Below are positions 16,055-23,693 of a stretch of DNA of 28,706 nucleotides, piece after piece. Made by a program: the position numbers and the translations under genes. This DNA comes from Proteobacteria bacterium UBA7447 (GTDB taxonomy: Bacteria; Pseudomonadota; Gammaproteobacteria; Arenicellales; UBA868): positions 1 through 28,706 of the forward strand of contig DLPX01000012.1 in the NCBI GenBank assembly GCA_002477475.1, read 5' to 3'. A model generated the notes under the pieces. The model was not told where the DNA came from. It searched no databases and saw nothing but the letters and a program-made list of their open reading frames with translations. Positions within the stretch are counted from its first letter, which is position 1. Each line of letters begins with the position of its first letter.

Positions 16055-16626
16055 GAGTCCAGGCGCTGCTGCAGAAAGTTGTGCAGCATCTTGTGGCCAT
16101 ACTGCGTCAGGATCGATTCAGGATGAAACTGCAGACCGACCACGGGGTGCTCGCGATGCATGATGCCCATGATCTCCCCGTCATCTGCGCGGGCAGTTAT
16201 CTCGAAGCAGTCCGGCAACGAGGATTCCTCCACGACCAGCGAGTGATAACGCGTTGCCTGAAAGGGTGTGGGAATCTCGCCAAAAAGGCTTTTGCCCTCA
16301 TGGTCAATCATCGAGGTCTTGCCGTGCATCAGCCGGGGGGCCCGAATAATGTTGCCGCCGTAGGCCTGGGCAATACTCTGATGACCCAGACACACGCCGA
16401 GAATCGGAATTCGTGGCCCGTATTCGCGCACCAGATCCACCGAGATGCCCGCCTCGTTGGGCGTGCAGGGCCCGGGGGAAATCACCACATGCGAGGGCGA
16501 GAGCGCATCGATGTCGTTGAGCGTGATCTGATCGTTGCGGTAGACCGCCACGCGCTCGCCCAACTCCCCCAGATACTGCACCAGGTTGTAAGTGAACGAG
16601 TCGTAATTGTCGATCATCAGGAGCAT
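16051..16626 (-). CDS. trpG: Anthranilate/para-aminobenzoate synthase glutamine amidotransferase component
   Basis: 191 residues of a class I glutamine amidotransferase. The start MLLMIDNYDSFTYNLVQYL, the nucleophile Cys79 in GVCLGHQ, and His168/Glu170 in QFHPES form the usual triad and context. The subunit delivers ammonia from glutamine to TrpE, and in many bacteria also to PabB. ATG at 16626 has AGG 6 nt upstream. An upstream in-frame start at 16692 would add 22 residues without family similarity and is rejected. Nested dyads lie 20-37 bp before the ATG. It is separated from trpE by the sulfatase gene and overlaps trpC by 4 bp. Confidence 0.96.
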   Translation of the reverse strand: MLLMIDNYDSFTYNLVQYLGELGERVAVYRNDQITLNDIDALSPSHVVISPGPCTPNEAGISVDLVREYGPRIPILGVCLGHQSIAQAYGGNIIRAPRLMHGKTSMIDHEGKSLFGEIPTPFQATRYHSLVVEESSLPDCFEITARADDGEIMGIMHREHPVVGLQFHPESILTQYGHKMLHNFLQQRLDS

Positions 16627-16645
16627 GTCTGACCTGCCGTATACC

Positions 16646-16663
16646 GCGTTTGCGTAAACGCAA
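16646..16663. promoter_or_regulatory. Nested dyad symmetry upstream of trpG
   Basis: Two overlapping inverted repeats share this segment: GCGTTT-GCGT-AAACGC (16646-16661) and TTGCGT-AA-ACGCAA (16650-16663). They end 20 bp before the trpG ATG. One half, GTTTGCGT, resembles a LacI/PurR-type half site, but the second half does not fit PurR. A weak promoter-like pair, TTGATT (16737-16742) and TATCAA (16713-16718, 18 bp apart), lies further upstream. An operator role is a guess. Confidence 0.3.
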
Positions 16664-16758
16664 TGATGTGCTGCCTGATGCCGGTTTGGCACTGTCAGGC
16701 TTTCGGCCAGTATTGATAGCCGATAACGGGATTTTAAATCAAGAGGAGTGGAGCTTGG

Positions 16759-18189
16759 TTACCCTGAAGGCGTGGGCGTATGGTCGAACTCTTCCGATGC
16801 CAGGATCGCTTCGACGCCGCCCAGTTGCGAGATCCGCTCTGCCTGATCAGCAAAAGCAAGATCGTTCGCCGCGATGGGATCAAGCAAAGCGCCCATGTCG
16901 TCCTGGCAGCGCTTTAGGTCTTGTGAATATGCGGGATCCTGAGAGAGGTCGCACAACTCATCAGGGTCAGCGGCAAGATCAAAAAGTTCCGGCGCATACC
17001 CCGGATAACAGTTGTACTTCCATTGACCTTTTCGCCACATGAACATCCCCACCGGCGAACCGCCGTCGTGGTATTCCGATAAAACGCCCCGGTCCGCGCT
17101 GGCGCCGTCAATGAGTGAGCGCAGCGAAAGACCCGGGCGATCAATCTCATCATCTTCCGCATCCACCGCCTGCAGCACCGTGGGATAGATATCCACCAGA
17201 GAAGCCAAAGTGTCGATGGTTTTTGCCCCGGGAATATCGGGGCCCTGGATCAGCATGGGGATCCGCGCTGACTCATCATAAAGCGACATCTTGGTCCACA
17301 TGCGCCGGTCGCCGTTGTGGTCACCGTGATCGCTGGTGTAGATGACCAGCGTGTTGTCGGCCTGCCCCGTTTGCTCAAGGACATCCATCACTGCACCTAC
17401 CTGTGCATCCAGAAAACTACAGAGGCCATAGTAAGAAGCTCTTGCGATCTGGCGCGTTTGATCATCAAAGCGCTCGTCGTAGTTAAACGCTCTGCGGATA
17501 GCCTGGGTGACGGGATGCTGTGGCAACGCCTGCTCGGACCTGAACCGGGCCTCGTCCATCTCTTCAAGCGGATAGAGGTGATAGAACGCCTCCGGACAAA
17601 TCAATGGGTAGTGCGGTCTCAGCCAGGACACAAAAAGGGTCCAGGGTTTATCGCTTTTTGCAGCGCCGGCATCCTTGAGCCATGTGCAGGCATGGCGGGT
17701 CACTTCAAGATCGTAGTCTGTATAACTGTTTTCGCCCGGGCCGATCTCAGACGTATAGGCAGAGACATCCAGAACCGCCTCATGATCGCGCAAAAGGCCT
17801 TTGATCCAGCCTTTGCCATCGCGGATATACATCGGCAGGATTTCCTCCCCAAAGCCGTTGTCATATTCGTTGCCGCGATAGTGCAGTTTGCCGATCGAAT
17901 CGACACGATGGCCCTGGCGCATGAGCTGATGACCCCAACTGACGGGCTCACCCTGGTAGGCCTGAGCGTTGGACCAGCAGCGGTTCTTGTGCACGTACTG
18001 CCCGGTGGCAAGGGATGCGCGAGCGGGCACACAGATCGGCGACGGCGTGTAGGCGCGGGTAAAGCGTGTCCCATCAGATGCGAGTCGATCAAGATGTGGC
18101 GTCTTGACGAGCGAATGACCGGCGCAGCCCATCGCATCATAGCGATGCTCATCGCTGAAAAGGATGAGGACGTTGGTCTTTTCTGTCAC
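16759..18189 (-). CDS. Sulfatase, formylglycine C-type (choline-sulfatase / phosphonate hydrolase-like)
   Basis: 476 residues of the alkaline-phosphatase superfamily. The sulfatase signature ICVPARASLATGQ has Cys53 in the CxPxR context that is converted to formylglycine by an FGE or anSME enzyme. Metal and substrate motifs include NVLILFSDEHRYDAMGCAGH, GKLHYRG and YTSDHGDHNGDRRMW followed by KMSLYDESARIPM. The layout resembles BetC and phosphonate monoester hydrolases; the substrate is not known. No signal peptide is present, so the enzyme is predicted to be cytoplasmic. The start is GTG at 18189, without a clear Shine-Dalgarno sequence. It sits between trpE and trpG, an unexpected place for a catabolic hydrolase. 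Confidence 0.9.
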   Translation of the reverse strand: MTEKTNVLILFSDEHRYDAMGCAGHSLVKTPHLDRLASDGTRFTRAYTPSPICVPARASLATGQYVHKNRCWSNAQAYQGEPVSWGHQLMRQGHRVDSIGKLHYRGNEYDNGFGEEILPMYIRDGKGWIKGLLRDHEAVLDVSAYTSEIGPGENSYTDYDLEVTRHACTWLKDAGAAKSDKPWTLFVSWLRPHYPLICPEAFYHLYPLEEMDEARFRSEQALPQHPVTQAIRRAFNYDERFDDQTRQIARASYYGLCSFLDAQVGAVMDVLEQTGQADNTLVIYTSDHGDHNGDRRMWTKMSLYDESARIPMLIQGPDIPGAKTIDTLASLVDIYPTVLQAVDAEDDEIDRPGLSLRSLIDGASADRGVLSEYHDGGSPVGMFMWRKGQWKYNCYPGYAPELFDLAADPDELCDLSQDPAYSQDLKRCQDDMGALLDPIAANDLAFADQAERISQLGGVEAILASEEFDHTPTPSG

Positions 18190-18236
18190 GTGAAGAGTTC
18201 AAAGGATGCCGTTGCGCCTTGCTTGGCTAGTGCCAT
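18186..18236 (-). CDS. Possible 16-codon ORF overlapping the sulfatase start
   Basis: ATG at 18236 opens a frame encoding MALAKQGATASFELFT. Its TGA stop overlaps the sulfatase GTG as GTGA. No strong Shine-Dalgarno sequence or similarity is seen. It could couple translation of the sulfatase to ribosomes arriving from trpE, or be chance. Confidence 0.12.
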   Translation of the reverse strand: MALAKQGATASFELFT

Positions 18237-18246
18237 CGCGAAGACT

Positions 18247-19740
18247 TCAATCTTCCAGCGCAGCAGGATCAAGACCGGCGACCGCCATCGCCACCGCACG
18301 GAAGATGGCCCGGCCCTTGTTCATCGTCTCCTGCCATTCCTGCGAGGGCACCGAGTCGGCCACAATGCCGGCACCGGCCTGGATATGCAGTTCGCCATCA
18401 GCGATGACCGCGGTGCGGATCGCAATCGCCGTATCCATGTTGCCGTTCCAGCCGATATAACCCACCGCCCCGGAATAGATGCCCCGCCGCACCGGCTCGA
18501 GCTCGCCGATGATCTCCATGGCCCGGACCTTGGGCGCTCCGGAAACGGTGCCTGCCGGGAAGGTCGCGCGCAGCACATCGATAGCGTCAAGATCATCCTG
18601 AAGTTCCCCCGTCACATTGGACACGATGTGCATCACATGCGAATAGCGTTCGACCTGCATTTTTGAGGTGAGCTCCACCGTTCCGGTGGCCGCGATCCGG
18701 CCGACGTCATTACGGCCAAGGTCCACCAGCATCAGATGCTCCGCGAGTTCCTTGGGATCAGAGATCAGTTCTTCTTCGAGGCGCCGGTCTTCCTCTTCGC
18801 TCAACCCCCGCCGGCGGGTACCGGCAATCGGACGCACCGTGACCTCGCCTTCTTCAAGGCGCGCCAGAATCTCCGGCGAAGAGCCGACGATCTGGAAATC
18901 ATCGAGATCCAGAAAATACATGTAGGGCGAGGGATTCACCGTGCGCAGCGCCCGGTACAACGTAATCGGCTCGGCCTCATAGGGAATCGACAGGCGCTGT
19001 GACAGCACGACCTGGAAGATGTCGCCGCTTTGGATGTAATCCTTGCAGCGCTCGACGGCGGCTTCGAAATCCTCTTGGACGAACGATGAGCGAAAGTCGC
19101 TCTCCCGCACGACTTGCCCTACGGGTGTGGCCCGCCCAATAGACAGGCTTGAGATCTGTTCAACCAGTTGATCGAGGCGCTCGCAGCCGGAGGCATAGGC
19201 ATCGTCCGATTCGGGATCGGTGTGCACCACGATATGAAGACGGCCGCTTAAGTTGTCAAAGACCAGGAGCTCATCAGAGACCATCAGCAGGATATCAGGC
19301 GCGCCGACCGGATCCGGCAGATCGCTGTCTGCCAGATGGGGCTCGATATAGCGCACCGTGTCGTAACTGAAGTAACCCACCAAGCCGCCGTTAAAGCGCG
19401 GCAGCGTGTCCAACTGGGGCACATTGAACTGGCGATGAATGCTCTGGATCGCCGCCAAGGGATCATCGGTCTCCTGACGATAAATCTCTTCGCCCTCTTG
19501 CTCGATCAACAGAGAGTCACCCGTTACCCGGATAACCGTGGGACACGGCAGTCCGATAATGGAATAGCGGCCCCACTTCTCACCGCCCTGCACAGATTCC
19601 AGCAGATAACTGTACGGGCCCTGCGCCATCTTGAGATAGGCACTCACCGGGGTTTCAAGATCCGCCAGCACCTCAGTCTGCAGCGGGATCCGGTTGTAGC
19701 CCTGGCGGGCGAGGCGATCGTATTCGGCTTGGGTAATCAT
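18247..19740 (-). CDS. trpE: Anthranilate synthase component I
   Basis: 497 residues. The start MITQAEYDRLARQGYNRIPL aligns with Pseudomonas TrpE. The tryptophan feedback site LLES (46-49), followed by KWGRYSIIGL, is intact, so allosteric inhibition is expected. The chorismate-binding domain includes DIFQVVLSQRLSIPY, NPSPYMYFLDL, PIAGTRRRG, HLMLVDLGRNDVGR, FPAGTVSGAPKVRAMEII and GAVGYIGWNGNMDTAIAIRT. With TrpG it makes anthranilate from chorismate and glutamine. No Shine-Dalgarno sequence precedes the ATG; instead a 21-codon ORF ends over it as ATGA. Confidence 0.97.
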   Translation of the reverse strand: MITQAEYDRLARQGYNRIPLQTEVLADLETPVSAYLKMAQGPYSYLLESVQGGEKWGRYSIIGLPCPTVIRVTGDSLLIEQEGEEIYRQETDDPLAAIQSIHRQFNVPQLDTLPRFNGGLVGYFSYDTVRYIEPHLADSDLPDPVGAPDILLMVSDELLVFDNLSGRLHIVVHTDPESDDAYASGCERLDQLVEQISSLSIGRATPVGQVVRESDFRSSFVQEDFEAAVERCKDYIQSGDIFQVVLSQRLSIPYEAEPITLYRALRTVNPSPYMYFLDLDDFQIVGSSPEILARLEEGEVTVRPIAGTRRRGLSEEEDRRLEEELISDPKELAEHLMLVDLGRNDVGRIAATGTVELTSKMQVERYSHVMHIVSNVTGELQDDLDAIDVLRATFPAGTVSGAPKVRAMEIIGELEPVRRGIYSGAVGYIGWNGNMDTAIAIRTAVIADGELHIQAGAGIVADSVPSQEWQETMNKGRAIFRAVAMAVAGLDPAALED

Positions 19741-19802
19741 CGTTGAGGAATACTGAAGGCGTTATCGCTGGTGGGGGTCGCGTATTGTTCCGAAGCGGTC
19801 AT
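19737..19802 (-). CDS. Possible 21-codon leader ORF overlapping the trpE start
   Basis: ATG at 19802 opens a frame of 21 codons beginning MTASEQYATP and ending FSIPQR. Its TGA overlaps the trpE ATG as ATGA. It contains no Trp codon, so it is not a classical attenuation peptide. The only Shine-Dalgarno-like bases, GAG, are too close to the ATG. It could feed ribosomes to trpE, which lacks its own site, or be chance. Confidence 0.2.
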   Translation of the reverse strand: MTASEQYATPTSDNAFSIPQR

Positions 19803-19909
19803 GCTCAACGATCGTTTCGCGCTAAATTGGTGACCGGGCCTATGCCCTTGCGCTACGGCTTGACCGCTGCACGCTTTGCTAAACCGCAGTGTGTCTGTGC
19901 TGAAACGAC
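19741..19909 (-). promoter_or_regulatory. Structured leader between gph and trpE
   Basis: This 169-bp gap is the longest in the window. It holds an 8-bp inverted repeat, AGCGGTCA (19794-19801) and TGACCGCT (19861-19868). Inside that lie a small hairpin, GGGC-CTAT-GCCC (19836-19847), and a perfect palindrome, AACGATCGTT (19807-19816). No run of T follows any stem, no tandem Trp codons occur, and I see no convincing promoter. It may be a cis-acting leader for trpE. Confidence 0.35.
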
Positions 19910-20620
19910 TTACACCACATCAATGATGTTAAGCACTTTCGCCAATGAGTCTATCACGGCGTCTGGGCCAAGTTCGAAAAGGTCAAGACCCTGGCTGTAG
20001 CCGTAACTCACCAGTACCACCGGCATCCCGCACGCCCGGGCCGCGCGAAAGTCACTCACCGAATCGCCCACCAGAAGACATTCTGCAGGAGCTAATCCCC
20101 ATTGCCCGGCAACATGTTCCAGCGGCAATGGATCCGGCTTTTTCTTCGGTAAATCGTCGCCGCTGACAATCGGATCGAGATAACGACTGAGTCCCATCGC
20201 TTTCAGCAGCGGAAGGGTAAAGGCGGCTGGCTTATTGGTCACGCATCCAACCCGGCGGCCGGCGGCCTGACACTGCGCGAGGGTCTTTACCGCTCCGGCA
20301 TACAAGACGCTGTCGCGGTGCAGGTTTGCCTGATAGCACTTTTGAAAAAGCGGGTAAGCGGTTTCCATGAGTTGTGCTGGTGCTTCGCCGTCAAAATCCT
20401 GGGTCAGCGCCCGTTCCACGAGCCGCTGGGCACCGTTGCCGATCCAGCCCCGGGCAGTCTCAAGCGCCACAGGTGGACGGCCGAGCGCATTGAGCATGTC
20501 ATTACAGGCGCCCACCAGATCCGGTGCGGAGTCGATCAGGGTGCCATCAAGATCAAACAGCACACCCCGGGCGGGGGTTCGCAAAGAAGGTTGGGATGGG
20601 TCCGGAGTCGGGCCACTCAT
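19910..20620 (-). CDS. gph: Phosphoglycolate phosphatase
   Basis: 236 residues of the HAD superfamily. The nucleophile motif is GVLFDLDGTLIDSAPDL, with Asp23 and Asp25. CVTNKP supplies motif II, KKKPDPLPL motif III with its Lys, and LLVGDSVSDFRAARACG motif IV with metal-binding acidic residues. It removes phosphate from 2-phosphoglycolate formed during DNA repair or oxygenase reactions. The N-terminus carries about 15 extra Pro/Ser-rich residues. ATG at 20620 overlaps the rpe stop as ATGA. The order rpe-gph-trpE is widespread in gammaproteobacteria. Confidence 0.94.
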   Translation of the reverse strand: MSGPTPDPSQPSLRTPARGVLFDLDGTLIDSAPDLVGACNDMLNALGRPPVALETARGWIGNGAQRLVERALTQDFDGEAPAQLMETAYPLFQKCYQANLHRDSVLYAGAVKTLAQCQAAGRRVGCVTNKPAAFTLPLLKAMGLSRYLDPIVSGDDLPKKKPDPLPLEHVAGQWGLAPAECLLVGDSVSDFRAARACGMPVVLVSYGYSQGLDLFELGPDAVIDSLAKVLNIIDVV

Positions 20621-21309
20621 GATGGTGATTCAGCCAATGCATTGCGCATTGCGCTAATCACCGTATCGTAGCGGTTCGGGTCTTGGTCTCGGGCCGCGCC
20701 GAAAATCGCGGACCCTGCAACAAAAGTATCAGCGCCTGCGGCATGAATCTGGCCAATGTTCTCGACCTTTACGCCGCCATCAATCTCAAGGCGAATATTG
20801 CGGCCAGACTCACCGATCAGTTTGCGTGCTTTGCGCAATTTATCCAGCGCCGAAGGCAAAAAACTCTGCCCGCCAAAGCCGGGATTGACCGACATCAGCA
20901 GAATCATATCGACTTTATCGATGACATGCTCCAGAACATCAAGCGGTGTCGCAGGATTGAATACCAGTCCGGCTTTGCAACCCTCACTCGCGATCAGCTG
21001 CAAGGTGCGATCGACATGCTCGCTCGCTTCCGGATGAAAGGTAATGTAGGAGGCGCCTGCTGATGCAAAGTCGGGCACGATCCGGTCCACCGGCTTGATC
21101 ATCAGGTGGACATCAATGGGGGCAGTAATGCCATGCTTGCGCAGCGCCTCACACACCAGAGGGCCGATGGTGAGGTTGGGCACATAGTGATTGTCCATGA
21201 CATCAAAGTGCACGATATCCGCGCCCGAAGCGAGCACGTTGTCGACTTCTTCGCCGAGGCGGGCAAAGTCCGCCGAGAGAATCGAAGGCGCAATCAGATT
21301 TTCATTCAT
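20617..21309 (-). CDS. rpe: Ribulose-phosphate 3-epimerase
   Basis: 230 residues, a TIM barrel of normal length. Motifs in order are IAPSILSADFARLGEE, DIVHFDVMDNHYVPNLTIGP, IDVHLMI, ITFHPEA, LLMSVNPGFGGQSFL and LEIDGGV, then AGADTFVAGSAIFGA. The metal ligands (His in VHFDVMD, Asp in VMD, His in VHLM and Asp in EIDGG) are present. It interconverts ribulose 5-phosphate and xylulose 5-phosphate in the pentose phosphate pathway. GGGAAGAA lies upstream of the ATG at 21309. It begins 20 bp after the protease gene and overlaps gph by 4 bp. Confidence 0.97.
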   Translation of the reverse strand: MNENLIAPSILSADFARLGEEVDNVLASGADIVHFDVMDNHYVPNLTIGPLVCEALRKHGITAPIDVHLMIKPVDRIVPDFASAGASYITFHPEASEHVDRTLQLIASEGCKAGLVFNPATPLDVLEHVIDKVDMILLMSVNPGFGGQSFLPSALDKLRKARKLIGESGRNIRLEIDGGVKVENIGQIHAAGADTFVAGSAIFGAARDQDPNRYDTVISAMRNALAESPS

Positions 21310-21329
21310 TGTCGCATTTCTTCCCTGCG

Positions 21330-22703
21330 CTAGCGGATCACAATAAAGAGACCCGTGTTACCCCGCACCACATTGAGCAAGAGCATTGCGTCATTTTCAT
21401 CAACTGCCTGCTCGACATCTTTGAGACTGTAAATCGGTTGCTTGTTGACCGAAATAATCAGATCGCCCTCGCGAAGGCCCGCGCTCCAGGCAAGACTGGT
21501 CTGTGCCACTTCTACTGCGCGCACACCACGCTGACCCTGCGGGCCATCTTCTTCATCGATATCTGCAAGACGGATTCCCTCAAGGCGCTTGTTGATCTTA
21601 AGGCCCTGGCCTGCCACGGGCTCGATGGCCCGGATCCGTATTCGCATACTCTGGCGTTTGCCGTCACGCAGGAAGCTCACCTCGATCTCCTCGTCGGCAC
21701 GGAAAAGACCAATCGTATTGCGCAGTGAACTCGCGTCCACGATCTCGCGTTCATTGACGGCTACCACGACGTCTCCTTCTTGAAGACCGGCATCATCGGC
21801 CGCAGAATCCGGGATCACCTGCGCGATAACCGCGCCGCGTGTAGTGTCTATGCCGAGTGCTTCGGCGAGTTCTGGAGTGAGGTTCTGTGCGATCACCCCG
21901 AGGCGGCCACGGCGCACTTCACCGTATTCGATAATCTGGCGGGTCAGCAGTTGGACCATATTGATCGGGATCGCAAAACCGATGCCGATGTTGCCGCCGC
22001 CGGGCGCGAGGATCGCAGTGTTGATCCCGACGAGTTCGCCCCGAAGATTCACCAGCGCGCCGCCGGAATTCCCCCGGTTGATAGAAGCATCGGTCTGGAT
22101 AAAATCCTCGTAATCCTCGATGTTAAGACCCGACCTTCCCAGGGCGCTGATGATACCTGAGGTCGCGGTCTGTCCCAGCCCAAAGGGATTACCGATCGCC
22201 ACAACGAAATCACCCACCCGCAGCGTATCTGAATCACCCGGATGGATCTGCTGGAGTGATTCGGCCGCGATCTGGACAACCGCGATATCGGCGTCTTCGT
22301 CGACCCCCACAATTTGGGCATCAAAAGCCCGGCCGTCATGCAGGCGTACGCTGATCTCGTCCGCGCCCGCGATCACGTGGCTGTTGGTAATGACGTAACC
22401 CGCCTCAGCATCCATGATGACTCCGGAACCAAGACTGCTGACGCGTCTTTCACGCTGCTGCATCGGAGGGGTGCCGAAGAACTTTTCGAAGAACGGGTCC
22501 GAATGAAACGGGCTTTGTCGCTCAGTGACCCGGCTCTCGGTATAGATGTTGACCACCGCCGGAAGCACCCGCTCGAGCATGGGTGCAAGACTTGGCAATG
22601 GCTCGCCATCCACCGCCATCGGCAATGCGCCCGAGGCAGGCAGATTTAAGGTCAATGAGCCGGCAAGACACCAGCCGAGGAGCCACCATCGAATGCTTTT
22701 CAT
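21330..22703 (-). CDS. degQ: Do-like periplasmic serine endoprotease (DegP/DegQ/MucD type)
   Basis: 457 residues with an N-terminal signal peptide (MKSIRWWLLGWCLAGSLTL, cleavage probably near ASG-A). The trypsin-like domain carries the full triad: His109 in TNSHVIAG, Asp139 in DEDADIAVVQI and Ser213 in NRGNSGGALVN. Two PDZ domains follow, around 245-335 and 360-450. Length and layout fit DegQ (455) and MucD. The protein degrades or holds misfolded envelope proteins in the periplasm. DegQ against MucD cannot be decided from sequence alone. The linker after the signal peptide (SPFHSDPFFEKFFGTPP) is the family's LA-loop region. An extended -10 promoter sits directly upstream. Confidence 0.93.
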   Translation of the reverse strand: MKSIRWWLLGWCLAGSLTLNLPASGALPMAVDGEPLPSLAPMLERVLPAVVNIYTESRVTERQSPFHSDPFFEKFFGTPPMQQRERRVSSLGSGVIMDAEAGYVITNSHVIAGADEISVRLHDGRAFDAQIVGVDEDADIAVVQIAAESLQQIHPGDSDTLRVGDFVVAIGNPFGLGQTATSGIISALGRSGLNIEDYEDFIQTDASINRGNSGGALVNLRGELVGINTAILAPGGGNIGIGFAIPINMVQLLTRQIIEYGEVRRGRLGVIAQNLTPELAEALGIDTTRGAVIAQVIPDSAADDAGLQEGDVVVAVNEREIVDASSLRNTIGLFRADEEIEVSFLRDGKRQSMRIRIRAIEPVAGQGLKINKRLEGIRLADIDEEDGPQGQRGVRAVEVAQTSLAWSAGLREGDLIISVNKQPIYSLKDVEQAVDENDAMLLLNVVRGNTGLFIVIR

Positions 22704-22746
22704 GAGCAGGCCAGGAGAAGAAAGTTGCGCTGATATGTCTGACGCA

Positions 22747-22755
22747 ATTATAGCA
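22747..22755 (-). promoter_or_regulatory. Extended -10 promoter for the Do-type protease gene
   Basis: TGCTATAAT on the minus strand is a perfect extended -10 element (TGn plus TATAAT). No good -35 is seen, as is usual for extended -10 promoters. The start would be near 22740, giving a leader of about 37 nt before the ATG at 22703. It lies within the 72-bp gap after the nucleotidase gene. Confidence 0.5.
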
Positions 22756-22775
22756 ACGCCGGTGTTGAGGCCCGT

Positions 22776-23681
22776 TCAGGCGGCGTCGTTGGTTACTCCG
22801 TGGGGCACATGGCCTGTCGGCACATAGCGACGGGCAGATTCACAATGGCCCGTCTGGTCATCGAAGAAAATATCGGCGCCAAAGGTCTGCAAAAACTCGC
22901 CCTTGTCGAGCCCTCCAAGAAAGGCGGCTTCGTCGATCCGGATATTCCATGCCCGCAGCGTGCGGATCACTCTTTCGTGCGCAGGGGCACTGCGGGCGGT
23001 GAATAACGCAGTTCGGATAGGCGCCTCGTTTCGCGGCCATTTTGACTGCAATTGATGCAATGACTGCAAGAACTTTCTGAAAGGGCCGCCCGTCATCGGC
23101 GTCGACGCCTTCTTTTTCTCTGACGCCGCAAACGCGGCCAGTCCTTCAGTCTGGTAAACCCGTTCGGAATCATCGGCAAAGAGCACCGCGTCGCCGTCAA
23201 AGGCAATGCGCAATTGACTGTTTCTTTCCCGGTGGGTGCGCGAGGGCAGGATCGTGGCCGCAGCCACGTTGGCCTGCAGCGCCTGCCGTACATTCGCGGG
23301 ATCTGCCGAGAGATAGAGATCCGCACTGAAAGGAGTCACGTAACGAAACGGGCTCTCGCCTCCGGAGAAAGCAGCGCGGGTAATGTCGAGCTCGTAGTGG
23401 GCGATGGAATTAAAGATCCGAAGACCGGTGTCAGCGCTGTTGCGCGAAATCAGCACTACCTCAACACGACGCGCCTCGGTTTCCGATTCGTTCAGTGCCA
23501 GCAGTTTCTGTACGAGGGGAAACGCCACACCGGGGTGCAGCAGTTCTTCTTCGTGCTCCACCTGATACTGGCAATACGCATCGACTCCCTCTTCCACATA
23601 AATCTGATGGCCGCTCTCAAGATCAAAGAGCGCGCGTGAAGAGATCGCGACCACCAGCGGACTTTGCTCAACATCTGTCAT
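22776..23681 (-). CDS. 5'-nucleotidase (cytosolic 5'-nucleotidase IA-like family)
   Basis: 301 residues. The sequence follows the bacterial 5'-nucleotidase family related to vertebrate cytosolic 5'-nucleotidase I: VVAISSRALFDLES, VEVVLISRNSADTGLRIFNSI, RAAFSGGESPFRYV, LRIAFDGDAVLFADDSERVY, TGGPFRKFL, ALFTARSAPAHERVIRTLRAW and AAFLGGLDKGEFLQTFGADIFFDDQ. FDGDAVLF and FFDDQ supply the HAD-type acidic residues, although the first motif lacks the usual DxD. It should dephosphorylate nucleoside monophosphates in the cytoplasm. ATG at 23681 is used; an upstream GTG at 23687 is equally possible. It begins 12 bp after lnt. Confidence 0.85.
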   Translation of the reverse strand: MTDVEQSPLVVAISSRALFDLESGHQIYVEEGVDAYCQYQVEHEEELLHPGVAFPLVQKLLALNESETEARRVEVVLISRNSADTGLRIFNSIAHYELDITRAAFSGGESPFRYVTPFSADLYLSADPANVRQALQANVAAATILPSRTHRERNSQLRIAFDGDAVLFADDSERVYQTEGLAAFAASEKKKASTPMTGGPFRKFLQSLHQLQSKWPRNEAPIRTALFTARSAPAHERVIRTLRAWNIRIDEAAFLGGLDKGEFLQTFGADIFFDDQTGHCESARRYVPTGHVPHGVTNDAA

Positions 23682-23693
23682 CACCACAGTCTA

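Noticed and set aside
17317..18666. 449-codon open frame on the plus strand
   Set aside because: It runs antisense across the sulfatase start and the trpE end, both well supported by motifs. Its translation shows no recognisable domain. High GC third positions make such shadows common.
19741..19909. Classical tryptophan attenuator
   Set aside because: No Trp codons occur in any small minus-strand frame and no terminator hairpin with a T-run is present. It is kept only as a structured leader of unknown type.
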